Of a stretch of DNA of 64,000 nucleotides, positions 49,501 to 58,589 are shown one piece after another; position 1 is the first letter of the stretch; every line of letters begins with the position of its first letter. The notes beneath the pieces are model-generated. The model had not been told where the DNA came from and made no database searches. It saw only the letters and a program-made list of their open reading frames with translations. The stretch covers positions 1-64,000 of the forward strand of contig CAIMEE010000302.1 in the NCBI GenBank assembly GCA_903839865.1, given 5' to 3'. Source of the DNA: Enhydrobacter aerosaccus. Lineage in GTDB: Bacteria > Pseudomonadota > Alphaproteobacteria > Reyranellales > Reyranellaceae. A program made the position numbers and the translations under genes.

Positions 49501-50453
49501 CGCCGCCTCGTCCTGGGATCGAGTGCGAGGATCATGAGGTCGGCGGCGAGGTTGAGCACGACGACCATGGATGCCGAAAACAACGCGATGACCTGCACGA
49601 CATGGACCTCGCGCCGCGTGACGGCGCGCACCAGCTCCTGTCCCAGGCCCGGATAGGCGAAGACGAGTTCGACGACGACAAGGCCGGACACCATTGCGGC
49701 AGCGTAGAGCGCCATCGCGGTGAGGCTGGGGATGACGGCCGCGGGCAGGGCATGCAGCAGCACGATTCGCCATTCGGGAATGCCGGTCAGCCGCAGCCGC
49801 TCGACGAAATCGGTCGACAGCGCCTCGACCATGCCGACGCGCAGGATCCGCGTCAGATAGGCGATCGATCCGATGACGATCGTCGCCACGGCAAGCGGTG
49901 CGGCGGCGAGCAGCACCAACCCAGGGGCGCTGGTGCTCGCCGTGATCGTCGCCGGAAACAGCGGCCAAGCGACGGCGAACAGCATGACGAGCACGGTTCC
50001 GGTGACGAACTCAGGCACCGAATAGCCGATGATGGCCCCGACCGAGACCAGCGTGTCGATCGGCCGGCGATAGCGGCAGGCGGCGGCGACCCCCAGTAAC
50101 AGCGACAGCGGAAAGGCGATGGCAATGACCGTGCCCGCGAGCAGCAAAGAATTGCGCAGAGGGTAGGCGACGATGTCGACTACCCGCGCCTTCGTCATCA
50201 CCGTTCGGCCGAAGTCGAGCCGGGCCGCGCCGAGCAGGAATTCGCCGAGCCGCTCATACGCCGGACGATCCAGTCCCAGCTCGTGCTTCATCTTGGCAAG
50301 CTGTGCGGGCGGCATTTGCGAGATCTCGTCGGCGGACAGCGAGACGTCGAGTGCGTCTCCAGGCAGTACTTCGGTTGCCAGGAAGATGTATGTCGCGAGC
50401 AGGACGAGCGTCAGCAGCGAGAGCCCGGCGCGGCGCAGGATCGCGCCGATCAC
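49497..50453 (-). CDS. peptide-type ABC transporter permease (DppB-like)
   Basis: DVVER-type BPD pattern: YPLRNSLLLAGTVIAIAFPLSLLLGV...VELVFAYPGLGQELVRAVTRRE. Confidence 0.93.
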   Translation of the reverse strand: MIGAILRRAGLSLLTLVLLATYIFLATEVLPGDALDVSLSADEISQMPPAQLAKMKHELGLDRPAYERLGEFLLGAARLDFGRTVMTKARVVDIVAYPLRNSLLLAGTVIAIAFPLSLLLGVAAACRYRRPIDTLVSVGAIIGYSVPEFVTGTVLVMLFAVAWPLFPATITASTSAPGLVLLAAAPLAVATIVIGSIAYLTRILRVGMVEALSTDFVERLRLTGIPEWRIVLLHALPAAVIPSLTAMALYAAAMVSGLVVVELVFAYPGLGQELVRAVTRREVHVVQVIALFSASMVVVLNLAADLMILALDPRTRRR

Positions 50454-50469
50454 CGCGGTCCCTCTGCTT

Positions 50470-52020
50470 TCATGCCTTCCAGACCTCGTCGAGGCGCACG
50501 GACCAGGCCTGCGGATGGAATGCCAGCTTCCGGATCGCCTTGCGTTTGACCAGGAAGTTGCTGCCGCCGGCCGGCAAGATGGCCGGCACTTCCTCGAACA
50601 ATATCGCCTGCATGCGGGCGTAGATGGCCTTCCTCTTGTCGGCTTCGCGCGTGATCATCGCCTGACCGTAGAGTTCCATATACTGATCCTGCGCCGGCCC
50701 GCTCCAGTGGCCGCTCTCGACGTAGGCGTTGCGCATCCTGAACAGCGAGATGCCCGGATTGCGCGCGCCAACGGCGGTCATGGCGAACTTGTGGTATTTG
50801 CCCTTCGACAGGTCGCTTTCACCGGTGCGGAACTGGAAGTATCCGTCGGTCGGCCGTTCCTCGATGGGCAAAGTGATGCCGGCATCCTTGACCGACTGCT
50901 GCAGGACCTGGAAGTAGGTCGGCACTTCCGCCATCTGCTGGCTGTAGTAGAGCGTGGGAAGCGTGATGCCGTTGGGGAATCCGGCCTCGGCGAGCAGGCT
51001 CTTCGCCTTGGCCACGTCGCGGCCCTTTGGACGCGGCACGAAGTTGGGATCGATGAATACGAGATGGCTGTCGTTGCCCACCCAGCCGTTGTTGCCGCCG
51101 TAGGCTACGCGCACGATCGCCTCGCGGTCGATTGCCAGCGCCAGGGCTTGGCGAATGCGCTTGTCGAGAAACGGCGAACCGGGATGCTTCGGCAACTGAA
51201 GGACGAATTCGTAGGCGCCGCGCGCGCTCGCGATGTCATAGGCCGGATCGCCGGAGAGCTGCTTGACGGCCCGCGGATCGATGTTGAAGACGACGTCGAA
51301 CTGGCCCGCCCGAAGCCCGTTCAGCGCGGCCTCCTGCTGGCCCTCGCGGTTGTGGCACTCGACGCGGTCGAGATAGGGGAAGCCCTTGCGCCAGTAGCCC
51401 TCGAAGCGCTCCATGATGATCGACCGGTTGGGGTCGGTCGAGACGATCCGGAAAGGGCCGGTGCCGACGCCATCGAGCCCGATCACGTTGGGAGCCGCCG
51501 CCGGCATGATGATGCTGGTATACTCGGCGAGGATGAATGGGAACTCCGAATTGCCGGCATCCAGCGTGAAGCGGGCGAGGTATTTGGAGACTGCCTCGAT
51601 CTTCACGATCTGTCGCTGGAACGGCCCCTTCTCGCGATGGTACTCGAAGGAGGCGACGACATCCTTCGCTGTCATTTCCTGGCCGTTGTGGAACAGCACG
51701 CCCTCGCGCAACGCCACATCCCAGACATTCATCTTGTCGTCGGTCGGCTCGATGTTCTTCGCGAGTTCGTACTCCCACTCGAGCTTCTCGTTGACCCAGG
51801 TCAGGCAATTCCACTGGTTACGCGTGTTGGCGTCGACGATGTAATAGGGATGCTTTGCTGTCTTGGCGTCGGCGGACAGGCGGTTGGCCGTCAGCTGCGC
51901 GTAGACGAGCGTGCCGCCGCGTTTTGGCGCGGTATCTTCCGCCCGCGTGCCCCCGGCGGCCAGAATCGTGGCTCCCGCCAGTCCCATGCGGCCGAGACCG
52001 CGGCGTGTGAGTGAGTTCAT
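50470..52020 (-). CDS. peptide-type ABC transporter substrate-binding protein (SBP family 5)
   Basis: Signal/Tat-like N-terminus; WVNEKLEWEYELAKNIEPTDDKMNVWDVALREGVLFHNGQEMTAKDVVASFEYHR. Confidence 0.93.
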   Translation of the reverse strand: MNSLTRRGLGRMGLAGATILAAGGTRAEDTAPKRGGTLVYAQLTANRLSADAKTAKHPYYIVDANTRNQWNCLTWVNEKLEWEYELAKNIEPTDDKMNVWDVALREGVLFHNGQEMTAKDVVASFEYHREKGPFQRQIVKIEAVSKYLARFTLDAGNSEFPFILAEYTSIIMPAAAPNVIGLDGVGTGPFRIVSTDPNRSIIMERFEGYWRKGFPYLDRVECHNREGQQEAALNGLRAGQFDVVFNIDPRAVKQLSGDPAYDIASARGAYEFVLQLPKHPGSPFLDKRIRQALALAIDREAIVRVAYGGNNGWVGNDSHLVFIDPNFVPRPKGRDVAKAKSLLAEAGFPNGITLPTLYYSQQMAEVPTYFQVLQQSVKDAGITLPIEERPTDGYFQFRTGESDLSKGKYHKFAMTAVGARNPGISLFRMRNAYVESGHWSGPAQDQYMELYGQAMITREADKRKAIYARMQAILFEEVPAILPAGGSNFLVKRKAIRKLAFHPQAWSVRLDEVWKA

Positions 52021-52033
52021 CTGGACCTCCCCT

Positions 52034-52048
52034 ATAGAAAAACGCTAT
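52034..52048. promoter_or_regulatory. LysR-type T-N11-A box ATAG-N7-CTAT in the divergent promoter
   Basis: atagaaaaacgctat between the divergent SBP gene and lysR; adjacent GAGC-N5-GCTC repeat at 52049-52061. Confidence 0.5.
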
Positions 52049-52077
52049 GAGCGGTTAGCTCTTCTTTAATTAAGTTA

Positions 52078-53016
52078 ATGACCGTAGATGTCGGGACGAT
52101 GACGCGAAAGCCCTTAAAGCCGGATGGCCGTCAGGAATCGGGAATCACGCTGAGCGCGTTGCGCACTTTCGTGGCAATAGTCGATGCGGGCAGTTTCTCG
52201 AAGGCCGCCGCGGCGCTGGGCGTCAGCCAACCCAGCGTCTCCATCCAGCTCAACAGCCTCGAACGGGCCTGCCGCGTGCTGCTGCTGCATCGTCGGCCGC
52301 GCCTCGAACTGACGGACGCGGGCCGCGACCTGTTCGTGCGCGCCCGCCTGATCATCAGCCGGCTGGAAGAATTCGAAGGTTCGGTGAGCGACCTGCGCGA
52401 GCTGCGGCGCGGCAATCTTTCGGTCGGCCTGTCGGGACCACATGTCGCGATGCCGCTGATCGGCTCCTTCGTGGAGCGGAATCCGTCGCTTACCCTTTCG
52501 ACCCGGATCGGCAACACATCGACGCTGCTCGCCGACATCGCGCAATGCCGGATCGACGCGGCGATCGTGGCGATGATGGGGGCGGCGCCCGGCCTGTCGT
52601 GCACCAAAGTCGCCGACCTCAGGCTGGCGCTCTGCGTGCGGGCCGACGATCCCCTGGCGCGGCGCCGCACGATCAGACCGCAGGACGTGGCGTCGAGACC
52701 GCTGATCATGCGCGAAGAAGGCTCGGTCACCCGCCAGATCGCCGAACGTATCTTCGCCGCGGCGCGCACCCGGCCCAGTATCCGCATGGAAATCACCGGA
52801 CGCGAGGCGATGAAGGAGGCGATCGTGGCCGGGCTCGGCCTCGGCGTGCTGTTCGCGCACGAGACCGAAGGCGATTCGCGCCTCGTGCCGGTAGAAATGG
52901 CCGGCACGCCGCCGGGTGCGGCCATTTATGCCGTCACCCTGGGCGAGTCGCTCGAGATCCCGGTGGTCCGGGCCTTCATCGAGCATGTCACGATGAGGGT
53001 GTCGCCGCGGAAGTGA
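52078..53016 (+). CDS. LysR-family transcriptional regulator
   Basis: ITLSALRTFVAIVDAGSFSKAAAALGVSQPSVSIQLNSLERACRVLLLHRRPRLELTDAGRDL. Confidence 0.94.
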   Translation: MTVDVGTMTRKPLKPDGRQESGITLSALRTFVAIVDAGSFSKAAAALGVSQPSVSIQLNSLERACRVLLLHRRPRLELTDAGRDLFVRARLIISRLEEFEGSVSDLRELRRGNLSVGLSGPHVAMPLIGSFVERNPSLTLSTRIGNTSTLLADIAQCRIDAAIVAMMGAAPGLSCTKVADLRLALCVRADDPLARRRTIRPQDVASRPLIMREEGSVTRQIAERIFAAARTRPSIRMEITGREAMKEAIVAGLGLGVLFAHETEGDSRLVPVEMAGTPPGAAIYAVTLGESLEIPVVRAFIEHVTMRVSPRK

Positions 53017-53551
53017 CGAGCGGCTCGACGTATTTCAGGAAGTGCTCGAACGGCTGCGTCTGTGCAGCGGGATCCTTCGCCGTGTCGTCGTAGCGGCGGA
53101 CGCGGATCGCGGCCTCGGCATAGGGCTCGCGCCGATAGGCCTCGACCTCTTCCGGGGTCAGGTTGCCGCCCTGGAGTTCGAGCGAGCGTCGCGAGTCCCG
53201 GGCCAGCCGGTCGTAGTGACCTTCGACCGTGCAGAGATAGCGCTTGGCCGGAACGTGCAGTCGGACGGGCTCGGAGACGTCCGGCCCGAAATGCCGTGCG
53301 AGCCAGGCTGCGCCGCGCTCCTCGTGCGTGTCATTGATGCCGCGTTCCAGGTAGTCGGTGCCGAGATCGTGGATCATGTGGCCGAGATCGTGCAGCAGGC
53401 TGGCGACGATGATGGAAGGTGGCTCGCCCGCCGCCTCGGCGTTGGCCGCGGCCTGCAGCGAATGCTGGAGCTGATTCACGTCGGACAGGCCATAACGCCG
53501 GGTTGCCCGCTTGCCGTAGATCTCGAGCAGTTCGTCGCGAATGCTTGTCAT
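52988..53551 (-). CDS. PhnZ/TmpB-like HD-domain oxygenase (phosphonate-degradation-associated HD protein)
   Basis: NQLQHSLQ, LLHDLGHMIHDLG, RLHVPAKRYL, SRRSLELQGGNLTPEEVEAYRREPYAEAAIRVRRYDDTAK match the remembered PhnZ ligand/substrate motif pattern. Confidence 0.82.
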   Translation of the reverse strand: MTSIRDELLEIYGKRATRRYGLSDVNQLQHSLQAAANAEAAGEPPSIIVASLLHDLGHMIHDLGTDYLERGINDTHEERGAAWLARHFGPDVSEPVRLHVPAKRYLCTVEGHYDRLARDSRRSLELQGGNLTPEEVEAYRREPYAEAAIRVRRYDDTAKDPAAQTQPFEHFLKYVEPLVTSAATPSS

Positions 53552-53576
53552 GGCGATCTCCTTGCGCGTCGCTAGC

Positions 53577-53629
53577 TACATAAGCTTCAGATTATCTCAT
53601 ATTGTTGTCCATACCTTTTTAATTATGTA
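53577..53629. promoter_or_regulatory. AT-rich divergent promoter region bounded by TACATAA...TTATGTA
   Basis: Inverted 7-mers at 53577-53583 and 53623-53629 between divergent genes. Confidence 0.4.
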
Positions 53630-53702
53630 ACTTTTCGTCGTTAGCCTCTCCAACTGCCGTATTGTGTGCCGCGCCGATCCCACTCCTGCCGTGTGAGCCG
53701 AC

Positions 53703-55256
53703 ATGACCGACCGCCCGAAGAACGTTCTCCTGATCGTCGTCGACCAGTGGCGCGGCGACTGCCTTGGCCGATACGGGAATTCATGGGTGAAGACGCCGCG
53801 GCTCGACGCGCTGGCGCGCCGGGGCGTGACCTTCGCGCGGCACTTCGCGCAGGGTGCGCCCTGCGGTCCGGCCCGCACGTCACTACAGACCGGAAAGTAC
53901 GTGATGAATCACCGCGTCGTTTACAACGGCGTGCCGCTCGACGCCCGTCACGACCACATGGCGCGCATGCTGCGCCGCGCGGGATACGATCCGGCGCTGG
54001 TCGGCTATTCGACGACGACGCCGGATCCGCGTGGCCTGTCGCCTGCCGATTTCCGCTTCCGCACCAACGGCGACATCGCCGATTCCTGGCGGGTGATCGT
54101 GCAGCTCGACGAGCAGCGCAGCCGGACCGAGGCAGCCTGCAATTACGCGGGATGGGTGAAGAACCGCGCGCCCCGTCATGAAGGCAGGACCGCCGACGAT
54201 CTATGGCGCGCGCAATCGGGCGCGGCGCGGCCCGATGGAACGCCGACCGTCGTCGAGGCCGAATTGTCGGATTCCGCATGGCTTGCCGAAAGCGCGGTCG
54301 AATATCTGCGGGGCCGTCCGACCGGCGAGCCGTGGATGCTGCACTTCGGCCTTTATCGCCCGCATCCGCCGTTTGCCGCGCCTGCGCCCTTTCACAATTC
54401 GGTGCCGCTGGACCGGATTCCCGCACCCGTCCGGGCCGCAACGCCCGAAGGCGAAGCGGGTGGCCATCCTTACATGCAGCAGGTTCTGTCGGCCCAGGAC
54501 CTCGGCAGCTACATGGTCGGCGGCAAGGGCCGGCCCGCCGGGCTCACCGATCAGGAAGTGCGCCATTTGCGCCAAGCCTATGCCGGATTGATAGAAGAGG
54601 CGGACGACCAGATCGGACGCGTCCTCGATGTCCTGGCCGAGCGCGGCGAGCTCGACAGCACGCTGATCGTGTTTACCAGCGATCACGGCGAACAATTGGG
54701 CGACCACTACATGCTCGGCAAGATGGGCTTCTATGACCAGAGCTATCATGTCCCGCTGATCGTCGTGGACCCCCGCCCGGAGGCGGATGCCACGCGCGGG
54801 CGGATCGTCGAGGGTCTCACCGAAAGCATCGACGTGTTGCCGACCATTCTCGAGTGGACCGGGATCGAGGTGCCTCACACCTGCGACGGGATCTCGCTGC
54901 TGCCGGTCGTTCGCGGTTCAGACGACACCGTGCGCGACGCGGTGCACTTCGAGTTTGCGGTTCGCGGCGGCTTCCTCGTGCCGGATCGCTGGACGCTCGG
55001 CATGGACTATCGCACTTGCGATCTCAGTGTGTTGCGCACCGATCGTTACAAGTACGTCCATTTCCAGACCCTCCCGCCGCTCCTGTTCGATCTGCAGGAA
55101 GATCCCGCCGAACTTTGCGATCGCTCGGGCGATCCGGCATATGCCGCTGTCATGCTGGCGATGACCCAGAAGATGTTGACGTGGCGCATGCACTACGCTG
55201 AGCGTGAACTCGTCAATCTCAGCGCCTCGCCCAAGGGGCTGGTGCGGGTGGGCTAG
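53703..55256 (+). CDS. phosphonate monoester hydrolase-like, sulfatase/alkaline phosphatase superfamily
   Basis: KNVLLIVVDQWRGDCLG; formylglycine motif CGPARTSLQTG; VMNHRVVYNGVPLDARH; FTSDHGEQLGDHYMLGKMGFYDQSYHVPLIV; close to remembered Rhizobium PMH. Confidence 0.88.
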   Translation: MTDRPKNVLLIVVDQWRGDCLGRYGNSWVKTPRLDALARRGVTFARHFAQGAPCGPARTSLQTGKYVMNHRVVYNGVPLDARHDHMARMLRRAGYDPALVGYSTTTPDPRGLSPADFRFRTNGDIADSWRVIVQLDEQRSRTEAACNYAGWVKNRAPRHEGRTADDLWRAQSGAARPDGTPTVVEAELSDSAWLAESAVEYLRGRPTGEPWMLHFGLYRPHPPFAAPAPFHNSVPLDRIPAPVRAATPEGEAGGHPYMQQVLSAQDLGSYMVGGKGRPAGLTDQEVRHLRQAYAGLIEEADDQIGRVLDVLAERGELDSTLIVFTSDHGEQLGDHYMLGKMGFYDQSYHVPLIVVDPRPEADATRGRIVEGLTESIDVLPTILEWTGIEVPHTCDGISLLPVVRGSDDTVRDAVHFEFAVRGGFLVPDRWTLGMDYRTCDLSVLRTDRYKYVHFQTLPPLLFDLQEDPAELCDRSGDPAYAAVMLAMTQKMLTWRMHYAERELVNLSASPKGLVRVG

Positions 55257-55275
55257 CGGGCTGCCCCCGCCGTCG

Positions 55276-56139
55276 TCAGGGCCAGCGTGCCTCGGGCGGC
55301 AGCGACATCAGGATCGCCTCGACGTTGCCGCCGGTCATCAGGCCGAACTTGGTGCCGCGGTCGTGCAACAGGTTGAACTCGACGTAGCGGCCGCGGCGCA
55401 CGAGCTGGTGCTCGCGCTCGGCCGGCGTCCACGGCGCGTTCATGTGTTTGCGCACGATCGCGGGATAGGCCTTGAGGAACGAGTCGCCCACGTCGCGCGT
55501 GAAGGCGAAGTCCTTGTCGAAGTCGTTCTCGAGATAGTCGTAGAAGATGCCGCCCACGCCGCGCGCTTCGCTGCGGTGCGGCAGATAGAAATATTCATCG
55601 CACCATTTCTTGAAGCGCGGGTAGTAGCCGGCGTCGTGCGCGTCGCACGCGGCCTTGAAGGCGTCGTGGAAGGCGCGCGTGTCTTCCTCGTTCGGCACCA
55701 TGGGCGTGAGATCGCCTCCGCCGCCGAACCACGACTTGGTCGTGACGATGAAGCGCGTGTTCATGTGCACCGCGGGCACTTTCGGCGAGCGCATGTGGGC
55801 CACCAGCGAGATGCCCGAGGCGTGGAAGCGCGGGTCCTGGTCGGCGCCGGGGATTTGCTTGCGGAACTCGGGGCTGAATTCGCCGAACACGGTCGAGACG
55901 TTGACGCCGACCTTCTCGAAGACGCGACCGCGCATCACCGACATGACGCCGCCGCCGCGGTCCTCACCGTTGGCTTCGCGCGGGCGCTGCCAGGCGGTGC
56001 GCTCGAACTTGCCGGGGGGCAGGTCGTTGTGCGTGCCGGTGAGCTCGCCTTCGATCTTCTCGAATTCGGCGCAGATGCGGTCGCGGAGGCCTTCGAACCA
56101 GGCGCGCGTGATGTCTTTGCGAGGGGTGATGTCGGTCAT
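55276..56139 (-). CDS. hemF: oxygen-dependent coproporphyrinogen III oxidase
   Basis: [27 protein letters not shown]...[36 protein letters not shown]...[35 protein letters not shown]. Confidence 0.97.
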   Translation of the reverse strand: MTDITPRKDITRAWFEGLRDRICAEFEKIEGELTGTHNDLPPGKFERTAWQRPREANGEDRGGGVMSVMRGRVFEKVGVNVSTVFGEFSPEFRKQIPGADQDPRFHASGISLVAHMRSPKVPAVHMNTRFIVTTKSWFGGGGDLTPMVPNEEDTRAFHDAFKAACDAHDAGYYPRFKKWCDEYFYLPHRSEARGVGGIFYDYLENDFDKDFAFTRDVGDSFLKAYPAIVRKHMNAPWTPAEREHQLVRRGRYVEFNLLHDRGTKFGLMTGGNVEAILMSLPPEARWP

Positions 56140-56594
56140 GAGAGGAGCTTGAATCCGGAGGTCTGGCGCAGGGCCTCGCTCAATACCATCGATGCCGCCA
56201 GGGCGACATTGAGCGAGCGAGCGCCTTTCTGGAGCGGGACGCGCAGCCCGAGGCCGGCCGCCGCGTGGACTTCCTCCGGGGCGCCCGCGCTCTCGCGGCC
56301 CAGCAGCAGCGTGTCGGAGGGCTCGAAAACGACGTCCGGGAAGGTCTGGGCCCCCCTGGTCGTCAGCAGAACCAGCCGGCCGGGCACGCGGTCCCGGCAA
56401 AAAGCGGCCCAGGAGGCGTGCCGGGTGATCTGTGCGAGGTCGTAATAGTCCATGGCGGCGCGGCGGATGCGCTTGTCGTCGAGCGGGAAGCCGCAAGGCT
56501 CGATGATTTCCAGCGGAACGGCGAGGCCGGCCGAAAAACGGATGAAGGCGCCGAGATTCTGCGGAATATCGGGCTCGAAAAGGGCGATGCGCAT
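56136..56594 (-). CDS. trmL: tRNA (cytidine/uridine-2'-O-)-methyltransferase TrmL
   Basis: [52 protein letters not shown]...[15 protein letters not shown]...[13 protein letters not shown]. Confidence 0.94.
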   Translation of the reverse strand: MRIALFEPDIPQNLGAFIRFSAGLAVPLEIIEPCGFPLDDKRIRRAAMDYYDLAQITRHASWAAFCRDRVPGRLVLLTTRGAQTFPDVVFEPSDTLLLGRESAGAPEEVHAAAGLGLRVPLQKGARSLNVALAASMVLSEALRQTSGFKLLS

Positions 56595-56766
56595 GGTCTC
56601 CTGATCCCCTCTCACACCACGACGCGAAAGGCCTTGATGCGGCGCGCTGTCGCAGTTTGGCCGGGTCGGGTCGATCCTCGATTAATACTCAATCTGCGAC
56701 CGAAGAAGCCTTGAATAAAGCGTGGCTTTTCAGTCTATTGCCCGGCGACAAGGGGACGATACAAGT

Positions 56767-57333
56767 ATGGCTTCTTCCAGTATTCCGGCCGGCTCCCACG
56801 GAGACCCGAACCGGCGCGATTTCCTCATGGTTGCCTCGGGCGCCATGGCTGCCGTCGGTGCGATTGCCACGGCATGGCCCTTCATCAACAACCTCAATCC
56901 TGCCGCAGATACGCTGGCGCTCTCCTCGGTCGAGGTGAACGTGAAGGCGATCGCGGTCGGCCAGGCGATCACGGTGAAGTGGCGCGGCAAGCCCGTGTTC
57001 ATCCGTCACCGCACGCCGGAGGAGATCAAGGAAGCGGAGGCCGTGAAGGTCTCCGAGCTGCCCGATCCCGAGACCGACAAGATGCGCGTCACCGACACCG
57101 CCAAGAAGGCGCGGCCGGAGTGGCTGATCGTGGTCGGCGTCTGCACCCATCTCGGCTGCGTGCCGCTCGGCACCAAGCAGGGCGATCCGCGCGGCGAGTA
57201 CGGCGGCTGGTTCTGCCCGTGCCACGGCTCGCAGTACGACACCTCGGGGCGCATCCGCAAAGGACCGGCGCCCAAGAACCTCGCGGTTCCGGACTATCTC
57301 TTCTCGTCCGACACACTCGTCAAAATCGGCTGA
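56767..57333 (+). CDS. petA: ubiquinol-cytochrome c reductase iron-sulfur subunit
   Basis: [45 protein letters not shown] / [23 protein letters not shown]. Confidence 0.97.
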   Translation: MASSSIPAGSHGDPNRRDFLMVASGAMAAVGAIATAWPFINNLNPAADTLALSSVEVNVKAIAVGQAITVKWRGKPVFIRHRTPEEIKEAEAVKVSELPDPETDKMRVTDTAKKARPEWLIVVGVCTHLGCVPLGTKQGDPRGEYGGWFCPCHGSQYDTSGRIRKGPAPKNLAVPDYLFSSDTLVKIG

Positions 57334-57348
57334 CGCCAGGAGTAATCG

Positions 57349-58584
57349 ATGGCCTCGTCTCACGGCGCTCAGCCGGTCTTCAAGAACAAGGTAGTCGCCT
57401 GGATCGACTACCGGCTGCCGATCTTCAGCTACATCGAGAAGGAATATCATACCTTCCCGACGCCGCGGAATTTCAACTACTTCTGGAACTTCGGCGCGAT
57501 CGCGACCGTGATGCTGGTGCTGATGATCGTCACCGGCATCGTGCTGGCGATGAACTACACGCCCCACGCCGATCTGGCCTTCGCCTCGGTCGAGCGCATC
57601 ATGCGCGACGTGCCGTCGGGCTGGCTGATCCGCTACATGCACATGACCGGCGCGTCATTCTTTTTCGCCGCCGTCTATGTCCACATCTTCCGCGGTCTCT
57701 ACTACGGCTCCTACAAGGCGCCGCGCGAACTGCTCTGGATTTTGGGCGTGGTCATCCTGCTCCTGATGATGGCGACCGCCTTCCTCGGCTATGTCCTGCC
57801 GTGGGGGCAGATGAGTTTTTGGGGGGCCACGGTTATTACGAACCTGTTCTCGGCGATCCCTGTCGTGGGCGAGTCGGTGGTGACCTGGCTGTGGGGCGGC
57901 TTCGCCGTCGACAATCCGACACTCAACCGCTTCTTCGCGCTGCATTACCTGCTGCCGTTCATCATCGTTGCGGTCGTGGCACTTCACGTCGTGGCGCTGC
58001 ATGTGCACGGCTCGAACAACCCGCTCGGCATCGATCCGAAGGGTCCGCAGGACACCGTGCCGTTCCATCCTTACTACACGATGAAGGACGGCTTCGGCGT
58101 CCTGGTGTTCCTGATCTTCTACGCCGCCTTCGTGTTCTTCCTGCCGAACGCGCTGGGCGAGACGGTCAACTACGTTCCGGCCAACCCGCTGGTGACGCCG
58201 AACGAGATCGTGCCGGAATGGTACCTGCTGCCGTTCTACGCGATCCTGCGTGCGATCCCGGACAAGCTGCTGGGCGTGCTCGCCATGTTCGGCGCGATCG
58301 CCGTGCTGTTCGTTCTGCCCTGGCTCGACACCTCACGCGTCCGCTCGTGCAAGTTCCGGCCGGTCTACAAGTGGTTCGTGTTCGTGCTGGTGATCGACGT
58401 CATCGTGCTCGGCATCTGCGGCGCCCATCCGCCGGAAGGCTGGTACGTGCCGATCAGCCGCCTCGGCACGTTCTACTACTTCTTCCACTTCCTGATCCTG
58501 CTGCCGGTTCTCGGCAAGATCGAACGGCCCCTGCCGTTGCCACCCAGCATCGCCGACGCGGTGCTCGTCAAGAAGGCGGGGTAA
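57349..58584 (+). CDS. petB: cytochrome b
   Basis: Heme-b helices; [46 protein letters not shown]. Confidence 0.97.
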   Translation: MASSHGAQPVFKNKVVAWIDYRLPIFSYIEKEYHTFPTPRNFNYFWNFGAIATVMLVLMIVTGIVLAMNYTPHADLAFASVERIMRDVPSGWLIRYMHMTGASFFFAAVYVHIFRGLYYGSYKAPRELLWILGVVILLLMMATAFLGYVLPWGQMSFWGATVITNLFSAIPVVGESVVTWLWGGFAVDNPTLNRFFALHYLLPFIIVAVVALHVVALHVHGSNNPLGIDPKGPQDTVPFHPYYTMKDGFGVLVFLIFYAAFVFFLPNALGETVNYVPANPLVTPNEIVPEWYLLPFYAILRAIPDKLLGVLAMFGAIAVLFVLPWLDTSRVRSCKFRPVYKWFVFVLVIDVIVLGICGAHPPEGWYVPISRLGTFYYFFHFLILLPVLGKIERPLPLPPSIADAVLVKKAG

Positions 58585-58589
58585 TCGCC

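Noticed and set aside
50173-52014. 613-aa + strand ORF opposite the peptide ABC transporter genes
   Set aside because: Antisense shadow of a clear SBP family 5 gene and permease
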